Position numbers and translations under genes: made by a program. From assembly GCF_001730285.1 (NCBI RefSeq), contig NZ_MIJZ01000013.1, forward strand, positions 1 through 64,000: DNA of 64,000 nucleotides. Reading direction: 5' to 3'. The notes beneath the pieces are model-generated. The model ran no database searches. It was not told the origin of the DNA and saw only the letters and a list, made by a program, of their open reading frames with translations. Below, piece after piece: positions 1 through 9,323 of the stretch. This DNA is from Enterococcus ureasiticus. Lineage in GTDB: Bacteria > Bacillota > Bacilli > Lactobacillales > Enterococcaceae. Positions within the stretch are counted from its first letter, which is position 1. Each line of letters begins with the position of its first letter.

Positions 1-683
1 ACAGGCACTTTATCACCATTTTTAGGAAATATCTGCTGTAAAAATCCTTTTTTCATCTGTTTTAGAGTATCTAACTTACGTTGATGAAGAGCGATAGCAT
101 CATCGATAGACTTAAAGAAGGCGCCAATTTTTTTCTGTTCTTCAATGCTTTTAGGAAAAGTTACAGTTGTTTTTTGCAGATTTCCTTTACTAATTGATGA
201 TACTTTTGTTCCTTGAATTAATCGTAAAAGCTGTCTATGATAAATATTAGAATTAATATAATATCCTAGAAAATATTTTGCTTTTTTTTCTTTTGGTCTA
301 GCTACAATGGTATGTAGACCAGCAACAAGTTTATCACTACCAATACCATTGACTTCCACAGCTTTACCAACTGTTTCATCTTCAGCAGCATCAGCAAAAA
401 TCAAATCACCATTTTCAAGTAAGTTAGATCTATATTTATCTAATAATCCATTTGTGATATATGGAATCTTATCATGTTCGACTTCAAGAATAGAAGTATA
501 TCTAACTAAAATATCACCATAGTGAACACTCTTGATATCTCCTTCATCATAATTCAAATGTGCTCTAGATAAAGAATTCGTCGATACAGGAAAATCAAAA
601 GATTCTCCCAACTTACGCTGTTCCCAAGCGTCAGAAAAGCCGTCAAATCGAACTACAGGAACGTTTCTTCCCACATATTTCAT
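1..683 (-). CDS. hsdS: Type I restriction-modification specificity subunit HsdS (3' end outside window)
   Basis: The first 227 codons are visible and the gene runs off the left edge. The start ATG overlaps the hsdM stop as ATGA, giving translational coupling. The N-terminus contains WEQRKLG, a typical opening of the first target-recognition domain in Gram-positive HsdS proteins. A recognition domain spans about residues 15-160. It is followed by a charged helix (EEQKKIGAFFKSIDD, then HQRKLDTLKQMKKG) that matches the central conserved spacer joining the two recognition domains. HsdS chooses the DNA sequence for the HsdM methylase and HsdR nuclease. The second recognition domain is not in the window, so the specificity and intactness of the gene cannot be judged. 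Confidence 0.93.
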   Translation of the reverse strand, partial: MKYVGRNVPVVRFDGFSDAWEQRKLGESFDFPVSTNSLSRAHLNYDEGDIKSVHYGDILVRYTSILEVEHDKIPYITNGLLDKYRSNLLENGDLIFADAAEDETVGKAVEVNGIGSDKLVAGLHTIVARPKEKKAKYFLGYYINSNIYHRQLLRLIQGTKVSSISKGNLQKTTVTFPKSIEEQKKIGAFFKSIDDAIALHQRKLDTLKQMKKGFLQQIFPKNGDKVP

Positions 684-2269
684 CGAAATACCGCCTTTGT
701 AGCTTCGATTATGTCTTTTGTATCAGGAGTAATAGCTAATTCGTCCAATAATGATAGGAACTCACTTTCGGCCCTTTCAATTTCAGAATTCAATGTAACC
801 ATTTCTTTTCCTAATGCTATCATATCAATAGGTTCTTCTTCTTCAAAAGTATCCACATACCGAGGAATGTTTAAGTTATAGTCATTCTCTTTGATTTCAT
901 CTAAAGTTGCGATATGAGAGTATTTTTCTATTTCTTTACGATTCATCACAGTATCAACAATCTTCTCAACATCTTCTATACGTAATTGATTTTGTTTTTT
1001 CAATTTTTCAAATTCTTTACTTGCATCAACAAATAAAATATCTGATTCAACACGGTTTTTTCTTAAAATTAATACACAAACTGGAATAGATGTATTTAAG
1101 AATAGTTTGTCTGGGAAACCAATTACAGTTTCAATCTGATGTTTATCAATTAGTGCTTTACGAATACGACCTTCAGCAGCACCGCGGAATAATACACCAT
1201 GCGGTAAAATAATCGCCATACGTCCACTATCCTCTAAGTGATACAAACAATGCAACAAGAACGCATAATCAGCTTTTGTTTTGGGTGCAACACCATACTC
1301 ACGCCAACGCAAATCATCTTCACGATCTTTGCTATCCCAATGAGACGAATATGGTGGATTTGCCATTACAGCATCAAACATTCTTGGATTATCTTTCCCG
1401 TCTACAACACCATCTGGCCAGTCGCTTTCAAGCGTGTCTGCATGATTAATGTTAATGTCGTTATATTCGACACCATGCATCATCAAATTCATTCTTGCTA
1501 AACGATAAGGCGTTGCATCTTTTTCTTGACCAAAGTATTTAATCATTCCACGTTTATGCGAATTTTCCATATAACTTGCTGTTGTAAGTAACAGTGAACC
1601 CGATCCAACAGTCGGATCATAGAGCGTGAAAGTTTCTCTATCTTCTCGACTGAATGTTAAAATTCGAGCCATTACATCAGAAATTTCTTTTGGTGTATAG
1701 TATTGTCCCATATCAGATGCTAATACAGTGGCAAATTGTGCCACTAAATACTCATAAATATCTGAAACAGTGTCCTCGCTACCAGATAAATCAAATTCAG
1801 GAGCTGATAACAGCTCAATCATAGAAATCATCACACTGGCACGAGCTTGAGCATTAGCACCTAAATCAGCACTATCAAAACGCATGCCATCAAATATACC
1901 TTCAAAATCATTTTTCGCAGCTAATGCGATTTGTTGATTGAAATGACCGAATGTATCTGTCATCATCCCAATACTAAAACGATCTTCATCAATTGCTTTT
2001 TTCCAATTTGAAAAGAAATCATTTGGTTGAATTGCATAACCAAGATGCTTTTTCATATACTCCAAAGCCTTAGCAGAATCTTGAGAATAAACACTTCTCC
2101 ATGTTTCGCCGCGTAATACACCTTCTAACCAATGTGTGGCCTTTTCAGATAAGTATTTATAAAATAATATTCCAAAGATGTAATCCTTATATGCAGTTAG
2201 CCCGATCTGTCCACGTGTTTGATTAAGCATCGCCCACATTTTTGTTTTTTGTTCTTTTGAGAGTGCCAT
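680..2269 (-). CDS. hsdM: Type I restriction-modification DNA methyltransferase HsdM
   Basis: This is the modification subunit of a type I system, a DNA adenine-N6 methylase using S-adenosylmethionine. At 529 aa it has normal family length. It has the N-terminal HsdM helical domain (about residues 5-150), then the SAM-binding motif DPTVGSGSLLLT (about 218-229) and the catalytic NPPY motif (about 304-307). The ATG at 2269 is preceded by AGGA. It lies 49 bp after hsdR and overlaps hsdS by 4 bp, so R, M and S look like one transcript. No frameshift or missing motif is seen. Confidence 0.97.
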   Translation of the reverse strand: MALSKEQKTKMWAMLNQTRGQIGLTAYKDYIFGILFYKYLSEKATHWLEGVLRGETWRSVYSQDSAKALEYMKKHLGYAIQPNDFFSNWKKAIDEDRFSIGMMTDTFGHFNQQIALAAKNDFEGIFDGMRFDSADLGANAQARASVMISMIELLSAPEFDLSGSEDTVSDIYEYLVAQFATVLASDMGQYYTPKEISDVMARILTFSREDRETFTLYDPTVGSGSLLLTTASYMENSHKRGMIKYFGQEKDATPYRLARMNLMMHGVEYNDININHADTLESDWPDGVVDGKDNPRMFDAVMANPPYSSHWDSKDREDDLRWREYGVAPKTKADYAFLLHCLYHLEDSGRMAIILPHGVLFRGAAEGRIRKALIDKHQIETVIGFPDKLFLNTSIPVCVLILRKNRVESDILFVDASKEFEKLKKQNQLRIEDVEKIVDTVMNRKEIEKYSHIATLDEIKENDYNLNIPRYVDTFEEEEPIDMIALGKEMVTLNSEIERAESEFLSLLDELAITPDTKDIIEATKAVFR

Positions 2270-2318
2270 TAAGATGATTCCTACTTTCTCTTATATTTTA
2301 AATAATCGTCTAATTTTT

Positions 2319-5303
2319 TTACAACGAGTTAAAAAATGACATTAATGCTTCCTCGAAGTCTGATGCCCCAAAGAACCCAATATTTTCTTCTTCTTCAATT
2401 TCATGCACAATACCTGCAAGTTTAGGATTATCAATAAGCGTGTGTCCAGGCAAAAATAAATCAAATGCTTCTACAATTCGGTTTCCATTAACATCTTGAT
2501 TGGCTGCCCAACGACGAATCTTCAGTTCCCGACGTTCAGTACGATATTTCTTGCGTGTATTTTGAAGTGATTCAGTTGTAAAGTGTTCATTAATTTCACC
2601 AGTTTCGATATCATCCACAATCTCCTTGATTTCTTGGCGGCTTTCATCATCCATTGGTGTAATATGTTTATCGATTGCTTCTTTATTTGTTTCAGACTTA
2701 TTATCCATAAACGTATTCAATAGTTCCACTAGCATGTCGTAATCAATTATTTCATGGTGGTAGAATTCAATTCCTATTTTGATTTCCGTAAGATCAGGAC
2801 GTTCGCCCTCTGGCAATTTCTCCCTAGAATCATTTAACCGAGCTTGTAAAGCACCAAATTCTTCAATACTTGAAATGTCAAGTCGAACCATCTTTCCAGT
2901 TGGTTCACGATTTCCGTCCAACTCTTCAATCTCACTACCGAGTTCGTACCCCTGTTGTACCAAGCGTTGAATTTTATTTTGTGTAGCTAAACCAAGATTT
3001 ACAAATTCTTTTAAATCATTTTGACCACGAGGAACTTGACTAAAATCAACGTCTGCAAGTTCTTTTAATCTTGAAATCGCTTCTTCTAAATCATTTATTT
3101 GTTGGCTTTGCGGTTTAGCTAAAATATCATCATCCTCTAGCTCTTTAGGAGGTTGCTTCTCTACATCTTCTTCCGCTTCTTGAAGGGTGTCATTTCCTCC
3201 TCGTGTATAGATACGTAATGCGTTTTCAACAAATTCTTGCATTTCGTCCCCTTGACGATAAAAACGTACTTTTCCGTGAGGTTTACTGTTGAGATTGAAT
3301 GCTCGATTAGTCCTAGACATCGCCTGAATGAGCATTCCTTCTTTTAGCATTTTATCCATATAAATCATATTGATAAATTTTGAGTCGAAACCAGTTAACA
3401 ATTGATCTGAAACAATCACTAAATCTAGCCTATCTTCATCTTTACCTTGGTTATATGGCTTCTTACGAGCCAGTCGTTTAGTGATATCTAACATATACGC
3501 TCGGGTTGGCGATTTTGCATCTAAAATACTTGGTACATTGAATTTTTCTGTATATTCCTTGATTGCTTTCTTTAGCGCTTCGTTTTGCTCTTTAGTACCA
3601 GATTCATTAGATTCATCATGAGAAAATGTCATTGCTATATTTAATTGTGGTGCTTTCTCTTTAAAAATATTATAGTAATGCACCACAGCCTGCTTGCCAG
3701 ACACCGCTAACATTGCTTGAAAAGCATTCTCTTCACGCCTGCCTGCATTCAATGCACCACTTGAAGTTTTTTTCCAGTTATCAAGAATATCTTGTACTAC
3801 TTCTTGACGATAAACATCACTTTGATAGACTTCTTTTTCATAGTCTTTTTCAGAGAAATTATCTTGAGGATGCTCAATAACCCAATGAGGTTTGAAATAC
3901 GTTACATCAAATCCTAGGACATTTCCGTCGCCAATTGCATCTTTAATTGTATAAGTATGCAGACGCTTACCAAAAATATCGTGTGTAGATATATCACGAG
4001 TTGTTTTCACATCGTTGATTTCATCACTATAGAAATTAGGAGTTCCTGTAAAACCAAACCATGTCGTTTTTTTGAACGCTTTTTTGATTAACTGCACCGA
4101 GTCACCACTCGCACTTCGATGGGCTTCATCCATAATGATGACATTCCAGTCATCATTTTCTAACCCACGCTTAACAGCTTTTGTTAGTCCTTGAACAGAA
4201 ATTAGTAATATTTGTGATGCACCTTTATGTTTTAATTCTTTCTTTAATTCCTGACCGTTAACTTTTTTAATACGCTTTTTAAAATGCATATAAGCGAAAT
4301 CTTTAAAATTATCAAGAGTTTGATCAATCAAGTCCACACGATCTACGATGAATAGCACATTCCGAATTCTAGGGGCTGATGCTAACAACTGAGCAACTTT
4401 AAAAGATGTGACCGTCTTTCCTGATCCAGTTGTGTGCCAAATATAACCACCTTCCTTTTGAACAAGACCACTTGCTTCCATTTCTTTCATACGCTGGATA
4501 ATTTCTCGAGTTGCTTGAATTTGGTAACTACGCATAACCATCAAATTGTCGTTTGATGCATCAGGAATCATATTAACCGTGATTAAGCGATGAAACGCAG
4601 GAATTCCCAATACTTGATGAGCAAACTCAAAGGCATCTGTGACGTCTTTATTATTTTCATCACGCCAACCAAACACAAAGGTTTTATTATAATGTTCAAA
4701 TGAGTTTGGTCGAGCAAAATAATGAGCTGAATGTTGGCTCATTATAAATTGAACTTGTACAAATGCAAATAAACCTTCGTACAAACCATCACCATGGTAA
4801 CCCTTCAACTGCTCAAAAGCACTCCATTGATTTTGTAAATGTTCATCTTTTTCCTCAATATGTCCAACTGGAATTCCGTTGATAAGCAGAGCTATATCAA
4901 TAATTCGTTTCGTCGTCAAACCTTTGGGCAAATCGTCAAATCTTACTTGAGTGACAATTTCATAGCGAGATCGCCCACCTCCAACATCATCATAAAAGAT
5001 TTCAACTTCTAGACTAGACCCATCATCACGAGTAATTGGGATAGAGCCCACTCCACCAGCACCTACTAATAAAATTTGAGCGTCATAAGGTGTACGTATG
5101 CGTTGTAACTCTTGAAGTATCAATCCAAATTCAATATCAGATAACGGTATTCCGTTTAGCTTATGGGCGTTCTTTTCATTTAAAATATCACGCCAATGTT
5201 GTTCGATTTTTTTTATACTGACGTTGGAGAAATCCTTGAGATAAGTCCACCCCACAGATTCAAGCTTTTTAATTAAAGCCTCTTCAAATTTTGCTTCTGC
5301 CAA
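2319..5303 (-). CDS. hsdR: Type I restriction endonuclease subunit HsdR
   Basis: This is the ATP-dependent translocase and nuclease subunit, 994 aa. The N-terminal nuclease core shows D136, E150 and K152 (D...ExK) within IDIALLINGIP...EEK. The SF2 helicase motor has Walker A TTGSGKT (about 291-297) and a DEAH box (about 392-395), and the C-terminal helical region contacts HsdM. The start is a TTG at 5303, with AAAGGAAG upstream. That ribosome site lies inside the 3' remnant of an hsdS-like frame whose TAA directly abuts the TTG. An EcoR124-like (type IC) relationship is likely but not tested. Confidence 0.96.
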   Translation of the reverse strand: MAEAKFEEALIKKLESVGWTYLKDFSNVSIKKIEQHWRDILNEKNAHKLNGIPLSDIEFGLILQELQRIRTPYDAQILLVGAGGVGSIPITRDDGSSLEVEIFYDDVGGGRSRYEIVTQVRFDDLPKGLTTKRIIDIALLINGIPVGHIEEKDEHLQNQWSAFEQLKGYHGDGLYEGLFAFVQVQFIMSQHSAHYFARPNSFEHYNKTFVFGWRDENNKDVTDAFEFAHQVLGIPAFHRLITVNMIPDASNDNLMVMRSYQIQATREIIQRMKEMEASGLVQKEGGYIWHTTGSGKTVTSFKVAQLLASAPRIRNVLFIVDRVDLIDQTLDNFKDFAYMHFKKRIKKVNGQELKKELKHKGASQILLISVQGLTKAVKRGLENDDWNVIIMDEAHRSASGDSVQLIKKAFKKTTWFGFTGTPNFYSDEINDVKTTRDISTHDIFGKRLHTYTIKDAIGDGNVLGFDVTYFKPHWVIEHPQDNFSEKDYEKEVYQSDVYRQEVVQDILDNWKKTSSGALNAGRREENAFQAMLAVSGKQAVVHYYNIFKEKAPQLNIAMTFSHDESNESGTKEQNEALKKAIKEYTEKFNVPSILDAKSPTRAYMLDITKRLARKKPYNQGKDEDRLDLVIVSDQLLTGFDSKFINMIYMDKMLKEGMLIQAMSRTNRAFNLNSKPHGKVRFYRQGDEMQEFVENALRIYTRGGNDTLQEAEEDVEKQPPKELEDDDILAKPQSQQINDLEEAISRLKELADVDFSQVPRGQNDLKEFVNLGLATQNKIQRLVQQGYELGSEIEELDGNREPTGKMVRLDISSIEEFGALQARLNDSREKLPEGERPDLTEIKIGIEFYHHEIIDYDMLVELLNTFMDNKSETNKEAIDKHITPMDDESRQEIKEIVDDIETGEINEHFTTESLQNTRKKYRTERRELKIRRWAANQDVNGNRIVEAFDLFLPGHTLIDNPKLAGIVHEIEEEENIGFFGASDFEEALMSFFNSL

Positions 5304-5396
5304 TTAAATACTTCCTTTCATTACTTTATCTAATATTTGCTGTAAATAACGCTTTTTGTCTTCTGTTAATAGTTTTAACTTACACTTTACTACGGC
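5304..5396 (-). pseudogene. 3' remnant of a second hsdS-like gene
   Basis: A 30-codon open frame starts just after a stop codon and ends in a TAA touching the hsdR start. It reads ...KLKLLTEDKKRYLQQIL then DKVMKGSI. The KLxLL...KK..LQQ pattern is typical of the C-terminal conserved helix of HsdS proteins. There is no start codon and no recognition domain, so it looks like a leftover of an additional hsdS copy lost by recombination. The match is by eye on a short, low-complexity helix, so this is tentative. Confidence 0.4.
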
Positions 5397-5884
5397 TTAA
5401 GCATACCATAAGTAACTAATCAACGACAACTTATTAACTAGACTAACCTTTAAGTAACGTGATTGTTTTCCGTATTGAAAAGATTCTAGTTTATATTGTA
5501 AGTATTCACAAAAAATAGCTGACAATACACCAATTGTTTTTGGGCTATAGATTATTTATATAAGCATTAAAAGGTAGATTAGCTTCCCAAAATTATTTAT
5601 TTTTTTCGAATACTTTATCGATGATCTTTTTTTAGAACCATCTAAATTCTCATAATCTTCCTTAGAATTTTCAAGGCAGCACAACTTATACATCACCAAA
5701 AAACTAAAAAAGGTTTTTATTTAAACTTTTTTAGTACTTGTTTTTTCAAGATAGATCTTAATTTATTAATGATTTCATAACTACAAGTGCTGAATCTATG
5801 CATATAAATTTTGATAACTTATAATGAAAGCAGATACAACTATTTTTTTCAATAAAGGACTAGCTCTTAATTCAGGAGGTTACC
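5397..5884. other. AT-rich gap between hsdR and galE
   Basis: This divergent gap should hold the promoters for the hsd operon and galE. A perfect 10-bp inverted repeat (ACTAAAAAAG at 5703-5712 with its complement at 5726-5735) looks like a weak AT terminator, but no gene ends there. A 45-codon minus-strand ORF (5556-5693) has no ribosome site and is probably chance or decay. A TATAAT at 5820-5825 is the best -10 for galE, without a convincing -35. The galE ribosome site is AGGAGGT, 5 nt before its ATG. Confidence 0.4.
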
Positions 5885-6880
5885 ATGAATATTTTAGTCG
5901 TCGGAGGAGCAGGCTACATCGGCTCACATATCGTCAAACAATTAATAGACTCAAACCACAAAGTCGTCGTTCTAGATAATCTACAAACAGGACACGCCAA
6001 AGCTGTAACCGAACCAGCAATTTTCATCAAAGGAAATGTAAAAGACAAACCCTTACTTAGAAATCTTTTCACCGAGACCTCCTTTGATGTTGTGTTTCAT
6101 TTTGCCGCTAATTCGTCTGTAGAAGAATCCATGAAAGATCCTTTACTCTATTTCGATAATAATGTTTCAGGTCTGATAACTCTTTTAGAAGTCATGAATG
6201 AATTTGCTGTAAAAACGATCATCTTCTCTTCCACCGCCGCGGTTTACGGAGATACTTCAGAAAAGGTAATCACAGAAGATAATGAGACCATCCCTAAGAA
6301 TCCTTACGGGGAAAGTAAACGGATGATGGAAAAGATCATTCAGTGGTGCCATACTGCCTATGATATCAATTATGTCGTATTGCGCTATTTCAATGTGGCT
6401 GGGGCTGATTTATCTGGGGCAATCGGTGAAGATCATCAACCCGAAACCCATTTGATTCCTATCGTCTTAGAAGTTCCTCTAAGCAAAAGAGACTTTATTA
6501 CCATTTTTGGAAATGATTATGATACGAAAGATGGGACAACAGTCAGGGATTATGTTCATGTGGTGGATTTAGCTAATGCTCATTTATTGGCGATGAATTA
6601 TTTACTAGAAGGAAAAGAAAGTACTATTTTCAATGTCGGCAGCTCGACGGGTTTTTCAACATTGGAAATTATTAATAAAGTCGAAGAGTATACGCAGAAA
6701 AAGATCCCTGTAAAATACGGCAATCGTAGAGAAGGTGATCCTCATTCTTTGATTGCTTCAAGTAAAAAAATCGAATCGGTTTTAGGTTGGAAACCTCAAT
6801 ACACTGATTTAAATTCAATCATTGATAGTGTCTGGAAATGGCATACGACTCATCCAACTGGATATGAAAATGACGTCTAA
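5885..6880 (+). CDS. galE: UDP-glucose 4-epimerase
   Basis: Interconverts UDP-glucose and UDP-galactose in the Leloir pathway and supplies UDP-galactose for surface polysaccharides. It is a cytosolic short-chain dehydrogenase of 331 aa, normal length. The NAD-binding motif GGAGYIGSH lies at residues 7-15, SSTAAVYG at about 115-122, and the catalytic Y141-x-x-x-K145 in YGESK. AGGAGGT supports the ATG. No galK or galT is adjacent, so it stands alone between a restriction operon and a regulator, ending at the terminator downstream. Confidence 0.96.
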   Translation: MNILVVGGAGYIGSHIVKQLIDSNHKVVVLDNLQTGHAKAVTEPAIFIKGNVKDKPLLRNLFTETSFDVVFHFAANSSVEESMKDPLLYFDNNVSGLITLLEVMNEFAVKTIIFSSTAAVYGDTSEKVITEDNETIPKNPYGESKRMMEKIIQWCHTAYDINYVVLRYFNVAGADLSGAIGEDHQPETHLIPIVLEVPLSKRDFITIFGNDYDTKDGTTVRDYVHVVDLANAHLLAMNYLLEGKESTIFNVGSSTGFSTLEIINKVEEYTQKKIPVKYGNRREGDPHSLIASSKKIESVLGWKPQYTDLNSIIDSVWKWHTTHPTGYENDV

Positions 6881-6890
6881 CCCAAAAGAA

Positions 6891-6936
6891 AGCCTGCATG
6901 TAAGAGTTATTACACTCACATGTAGGCTAGTTCTTT
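6891..6936. terminator. Bidirectional terminator, galE / XRE regulator
   Basis: An 11-bp stem (AGCCTGCATGT at 6891-6901 with ACATGTAGGCT at 6918-6928, one G-T pair) has T-rich tracts on both outer sides. It can end galE on the plus strand and the regulator gene on the minus strand. Confidence 0.75.
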
Positions 6937-6963
6937 TACTCTTCAACGTTTAGCTAACTCTTC

Positions 6964-7209
6964 TTATTCTAAAGAATCATCCGCCTTTTCCACTACTTCA
7001 CCGACCTGCAAATCTTCCCCTTTTAAAATTTCATCAAGAGAAAAATCAAAAAAGAAACTTAGTTCAACCAGAGTATCAATATTGGGATAAGATTTTTCAT
7101 TTTCCCAACGTGAGACAGTTTGTCTTGTTACATGAAATTTTGCAGCAACTTGTTGCTGAGTTAAATTCTTTTGCTCTCTGCGGATTTTCAACAATTTTCC
7201 AATTTCCAT
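6964..7209 (-). CDS. Small XRE-family HTH regulator
   Basis: This 81-aa protein is almost entirely a Cro/C1-type helix-turn-helix. The N-terminus has MEIGKLLKIRREQKNLTQQQVA, and the recognition helix is VTRQTVSRWENEKSYPN (about residues 27-43). A short acidic tail follows (EVVEKADDSLE). There is no effector or membrane domain. The ribosome site is AGGGAG. It lies 67 bp downstream of a 35-codon ORF with a strong ribosome site and may share its transcript. The target is unknown; local or self regulation is usual for such proteins. Confidence 0.85.
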   Translation of the reverse strand: MEIGKLLKIRREQKNLTQQQVAAKFHVTRQTVSRWENEKSYPNIDTLVELSFFFDFSLDEILKGEDLQVGEVVEKADDSLE

Positions 7210-7276
7210 AAACTATCTCCCTACCTTCAAAACGTTTTTTATGCATAAAATTTTCTATAGCTCTACACACAAAAAA

Positions 7277-7384
7277 CTACGTAACAAGTCCATTTAGCCC
7301 TAATTCTACCATTTGATTTGCCGAGACATTTACTTCATCAAAGAAGCTATTTACTCGACAATCGTAAAAAATGTGTTCCTTCAT
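7277..7384 (-). CDS. Putative 35-aa small protein upstream of the XRE regulator
   Basis: A short ORF starts with ATG at 7384, behind a near-perfect Shine-Dalgarno AGGAGGG spaced 6 nt. It begins MKEHIFYDCRVNSFFDEVNV and ends GLNGLVT, with one Cys and no signal peptide or membrane helix. A possible promoter (TTGAAA, 18 bp, TTAATA) lies about 50 bp upstream. It precedes the XRE gene on the same strand. I do not recognise the family; it could be a regulatory peptide or partner of the regulator. The strong ribosome site is the main support. Confidence 0.5.
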   Translation of the reverse strand: MKEHIFYDCRVNSFFDEVNVSANQMVELGLNGLVT

Positions 7385-7540
7385 GTTTGTCCCTCCTGTC
7401 GTTGTTATTTTAAATATCACATATTAAGGCGAATTTAAAAAGCAATTTCAATGTTACGTCATCTTAGTTATTATCACTTTTTTTTATTTTTTTCATACCT
7501 TAAGCAATTTATATCAGAATTCTCAACACATTTAAATAGA

Positions 7541-7594
7541 GAAAAAGCCCTATCAAATATGATTGCTAGATGCTTTCTAGCTTAAAATGATAGG
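7541..7594 (-). terminator. Terminator after the DUF2200 gene
   Basis: On the minus strand a stem TGATAGG/CCTATCA closes a nested CTAGA...TCTAG hairpin, followed by CTTTTTC. It lies just past the DUF2200 stop codon. Confidence 0.65.
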
Positions 7595-7625
7595 ACCGTT
7601 TCTAAAAATTATTTATTTTTATTAG

Positions 7626-7982
7626 TTATTTTCTCAATATTTTCTCCATTGCTTTTCCCTTAGCTAATTCATCGACCAATTTATCCATGTATCTAATTTT
7701 CTGCATTAACTCATCTTCTATCTCTTCCACACGATAACCGCAGATCACACCTTTGATCATTGAAACATTGGGATTTATCTCTGGTGCTTCGTCAAAGAAC
7801 GTTTGAAAATCGACTTCGGTCTCTATTTGTTTTTTTAGTGTTACCTCATCATAACCCGTTAGCCAAAAGATGATTTCATCGACTTCTGCTTTCGTTCTAC
7901 CCTTTTTTTCTACCTTTTTAATATAGAGCGGGTAAACACTTGCAAAAGACATTGTAAAAATTCTAGGTTTTTTCGCTTCCAT
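7626..7982 (-). CDS. DUF2200 family protein
   Basis: A soluble protein of 118 aa. The core [20 protein letters not shown], then [18 protein letters not shown], is the recognisable DUF2200 signature. The biochemical function is unknown. I chose the ATG at 7982 (MEAKKPRIF) because AAAGGA sits 9 nt upstream; the longer frame would need a TTG start inside that spacing. The gene is monocistronic between terminators, with no informative neighbour. Confidence 0.85.
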   Translation of the reverse strand: MEAKKPRIFTMSFASVYPLYIKKVEKKGRTKAEVDEIIFWLTGYDEVTLKKQIETEVDFQTFFDEAPEINPNVSMIKGVICGYRVEEIEDELMQKIRYMDKLVDELAKGKAMEKILRK

Positions 7983-8094
7983 TTTAACCAATCCTTTTTT
8001 AGGTATTTTAACTACTTGGTCTTAGTATACCGCTCTTTTGGTGTAGATTACATTTTAATGTTTTGGTTTTGTTCATTTAAGAATTTCATTGAAA

Positions 8095-8127
8095 TAAAAA
8101 GAACCTTAACGTAATTGTTAAAGTCCT
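8095..8127 (-). terminator. Terminator after the M20 amidohydrolase
   Basis: An 11-bp stem with two G-T pairs (plus-strand arms 8100-8110 and 8117-8127) is followed on the minus strand by CTTTTTATTT. Confidence 0.7.
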
Positions 8128-8138
8128 TTCTCTAAAAT

Positions 8139-9308
8139 TTATCCTTGTCCCAGAATATCCAAAATAATCTGGGCGTGCATCCCAGAACCTACTGGGAAAC
8201 AGTCTTCCATTATTTTAAATTTTGGATGATGATTCATATATCCGCAATCTTCTGCTGCTGTTCCGCCACCTAAAATAAAGAAAGAGCCTGGCTTTACATC
8301 CGTATATGCTGAGAAATCTTCGCCACCCATCATTTTAGGGGCTTCAAACATTTTCTCTTTCCCTACAACTTTTTCAGCGGCTGCTATTACAAGGTCAGTT
8401 GCATCACTATCATTATTTACTTCGCTATACCCAAGTAAATAATCTAACTCATACGTCGCATCGTGCATCTTACAAACACCATCAATAATATCTTCAATCC
8501 GTTTTTTGATAAACACACGAACGTCTTTATTATTGGTGCGGACGGTTCCTTGAATTTTTGCTGTATCAGGAATAACATTCGCTGTTATACCAGCATTAAA
8601 CTCACCAATGGAAATTACCGCATTATCAAAAGGACTGATGTTTCTTGAAACAATATTATTTAAATTGTTGATGATTTCTACACCGATCATGATTGGATCT
8701 ACAGAAAGCTCTGGTGTTGATCCATGGGAGCCTTTTCCTTGGATTTTCAGTTTAAAGACATCAGAAGCTGCACTAGCTGGTCCTTTTCTTGTACCGATCA
8801 TACCAACTGGAACATTTGGAGCGATATGTAAGCCAAAGATCATGTCGACATCATCCATGATACCCGCTTCAACTAATAATTTTGCACCACCTGGCGGTTC
8901 TTCTTCTGCTGGTTGGAAGATAAATTTCACAGTACCAGCAATTTCATCTTGCATCTCTGTCAAGACTTTAACTGCCCCTAAAAGCATTGCTGTATGTGTG
9001 TCATGTCCGCACGCATGCATCACACCAGGATTTTCTGATGGGAAATCCACGTCTGATTCTTCCATGATCGGTAGTGCATCAATGTCTGCTCGTAATGCAA
9101 TTGTTTTACCAGGTTTACTGCCTTTTAAAATAGCAATTACACTGTTTTCTGTTAATGTACTGACTTCTAAATTAGGAAATCCAGTCAAGATATCTTTAAT
9201 ATATTTAGCTGTTTCTACTTCATGAAAAGATAGTTCCGGATGACGATGTAAGTGTCTTCTCCATTTAATCATATCTGTTTGAGGCATTTGTTCTTGAATG
9301 TTAGTCAT
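8139..9308 (-). CDS. M20 family amidohydrolase (N-acyl-amino-acid or hippurate hydrolase type)
   Basis: A predicted cytosolic metallo-amidohydrolase of 389 aa that releases the amino acid from an N-acyl amino acid or amide. Metal-binding motifs are visible: the HACGHDTHTAML segment (about residues 98-109), the PAEEEPPGG glutamates (about 134-142) and a C-terminal HHPKF. The order of peptidase and dimerisation domains fits the HipO/AmaA/YhaA subfamily. It lies 15 bp after an MFS transporter on the same strand, so the pair probably imports and cleaves one substrate. That substrate is not identifiable here. Confidence 0.9.
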   Translation of the reverse strand: MTNIQEQMPQTDMIKWRRHLHRHPELSFHEVETAKYIKDILTGFPNLEVSTLTENSVIAILKGSKPGKTIALRADIDALPIMEESDVDFPSENPGVMHACGHDTHTAMLLGAVKVLTEMQDEIAGTVKFIFQPAEEEPPGGAKLLVEAGIMDDVDMIFGLHIAPNVPVGMIGTRKGPASAASDVFKLKIQGKGSHGSTPELSVDPIMIGVEIINNLNNIVSRNISPFDNAVISIGEFNAGITANVIPDTAKIQGTVRTNNKDVRVFIKKRIEDIIDGVCKMHDATYELDYLLGYSEVNNDSDATDLVIAAAEKVVGKEKMFEAPKMMGGEDFSAYTDVKPGSFFILGGGTAAEDCGYMNHHPKFKIMEDCFPVGSGMHAQIILDILGQG

Positions 9309-9323
9309 GTTACATCTCTCCTT

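Noticed and set aside
5556-5693. 45-codon minus-strand ORF upstream of hsdR
   Set aside because: No ribosome site and Lys/Asn-rich composition expected by chance in AT-rich DNA.
8608-9225. 205-codon plus-strand ORF inside the amidohydrolase gene
   Set aside because: Opposite-strand shadow of a clear M20 gene, without ribosome site or domain.
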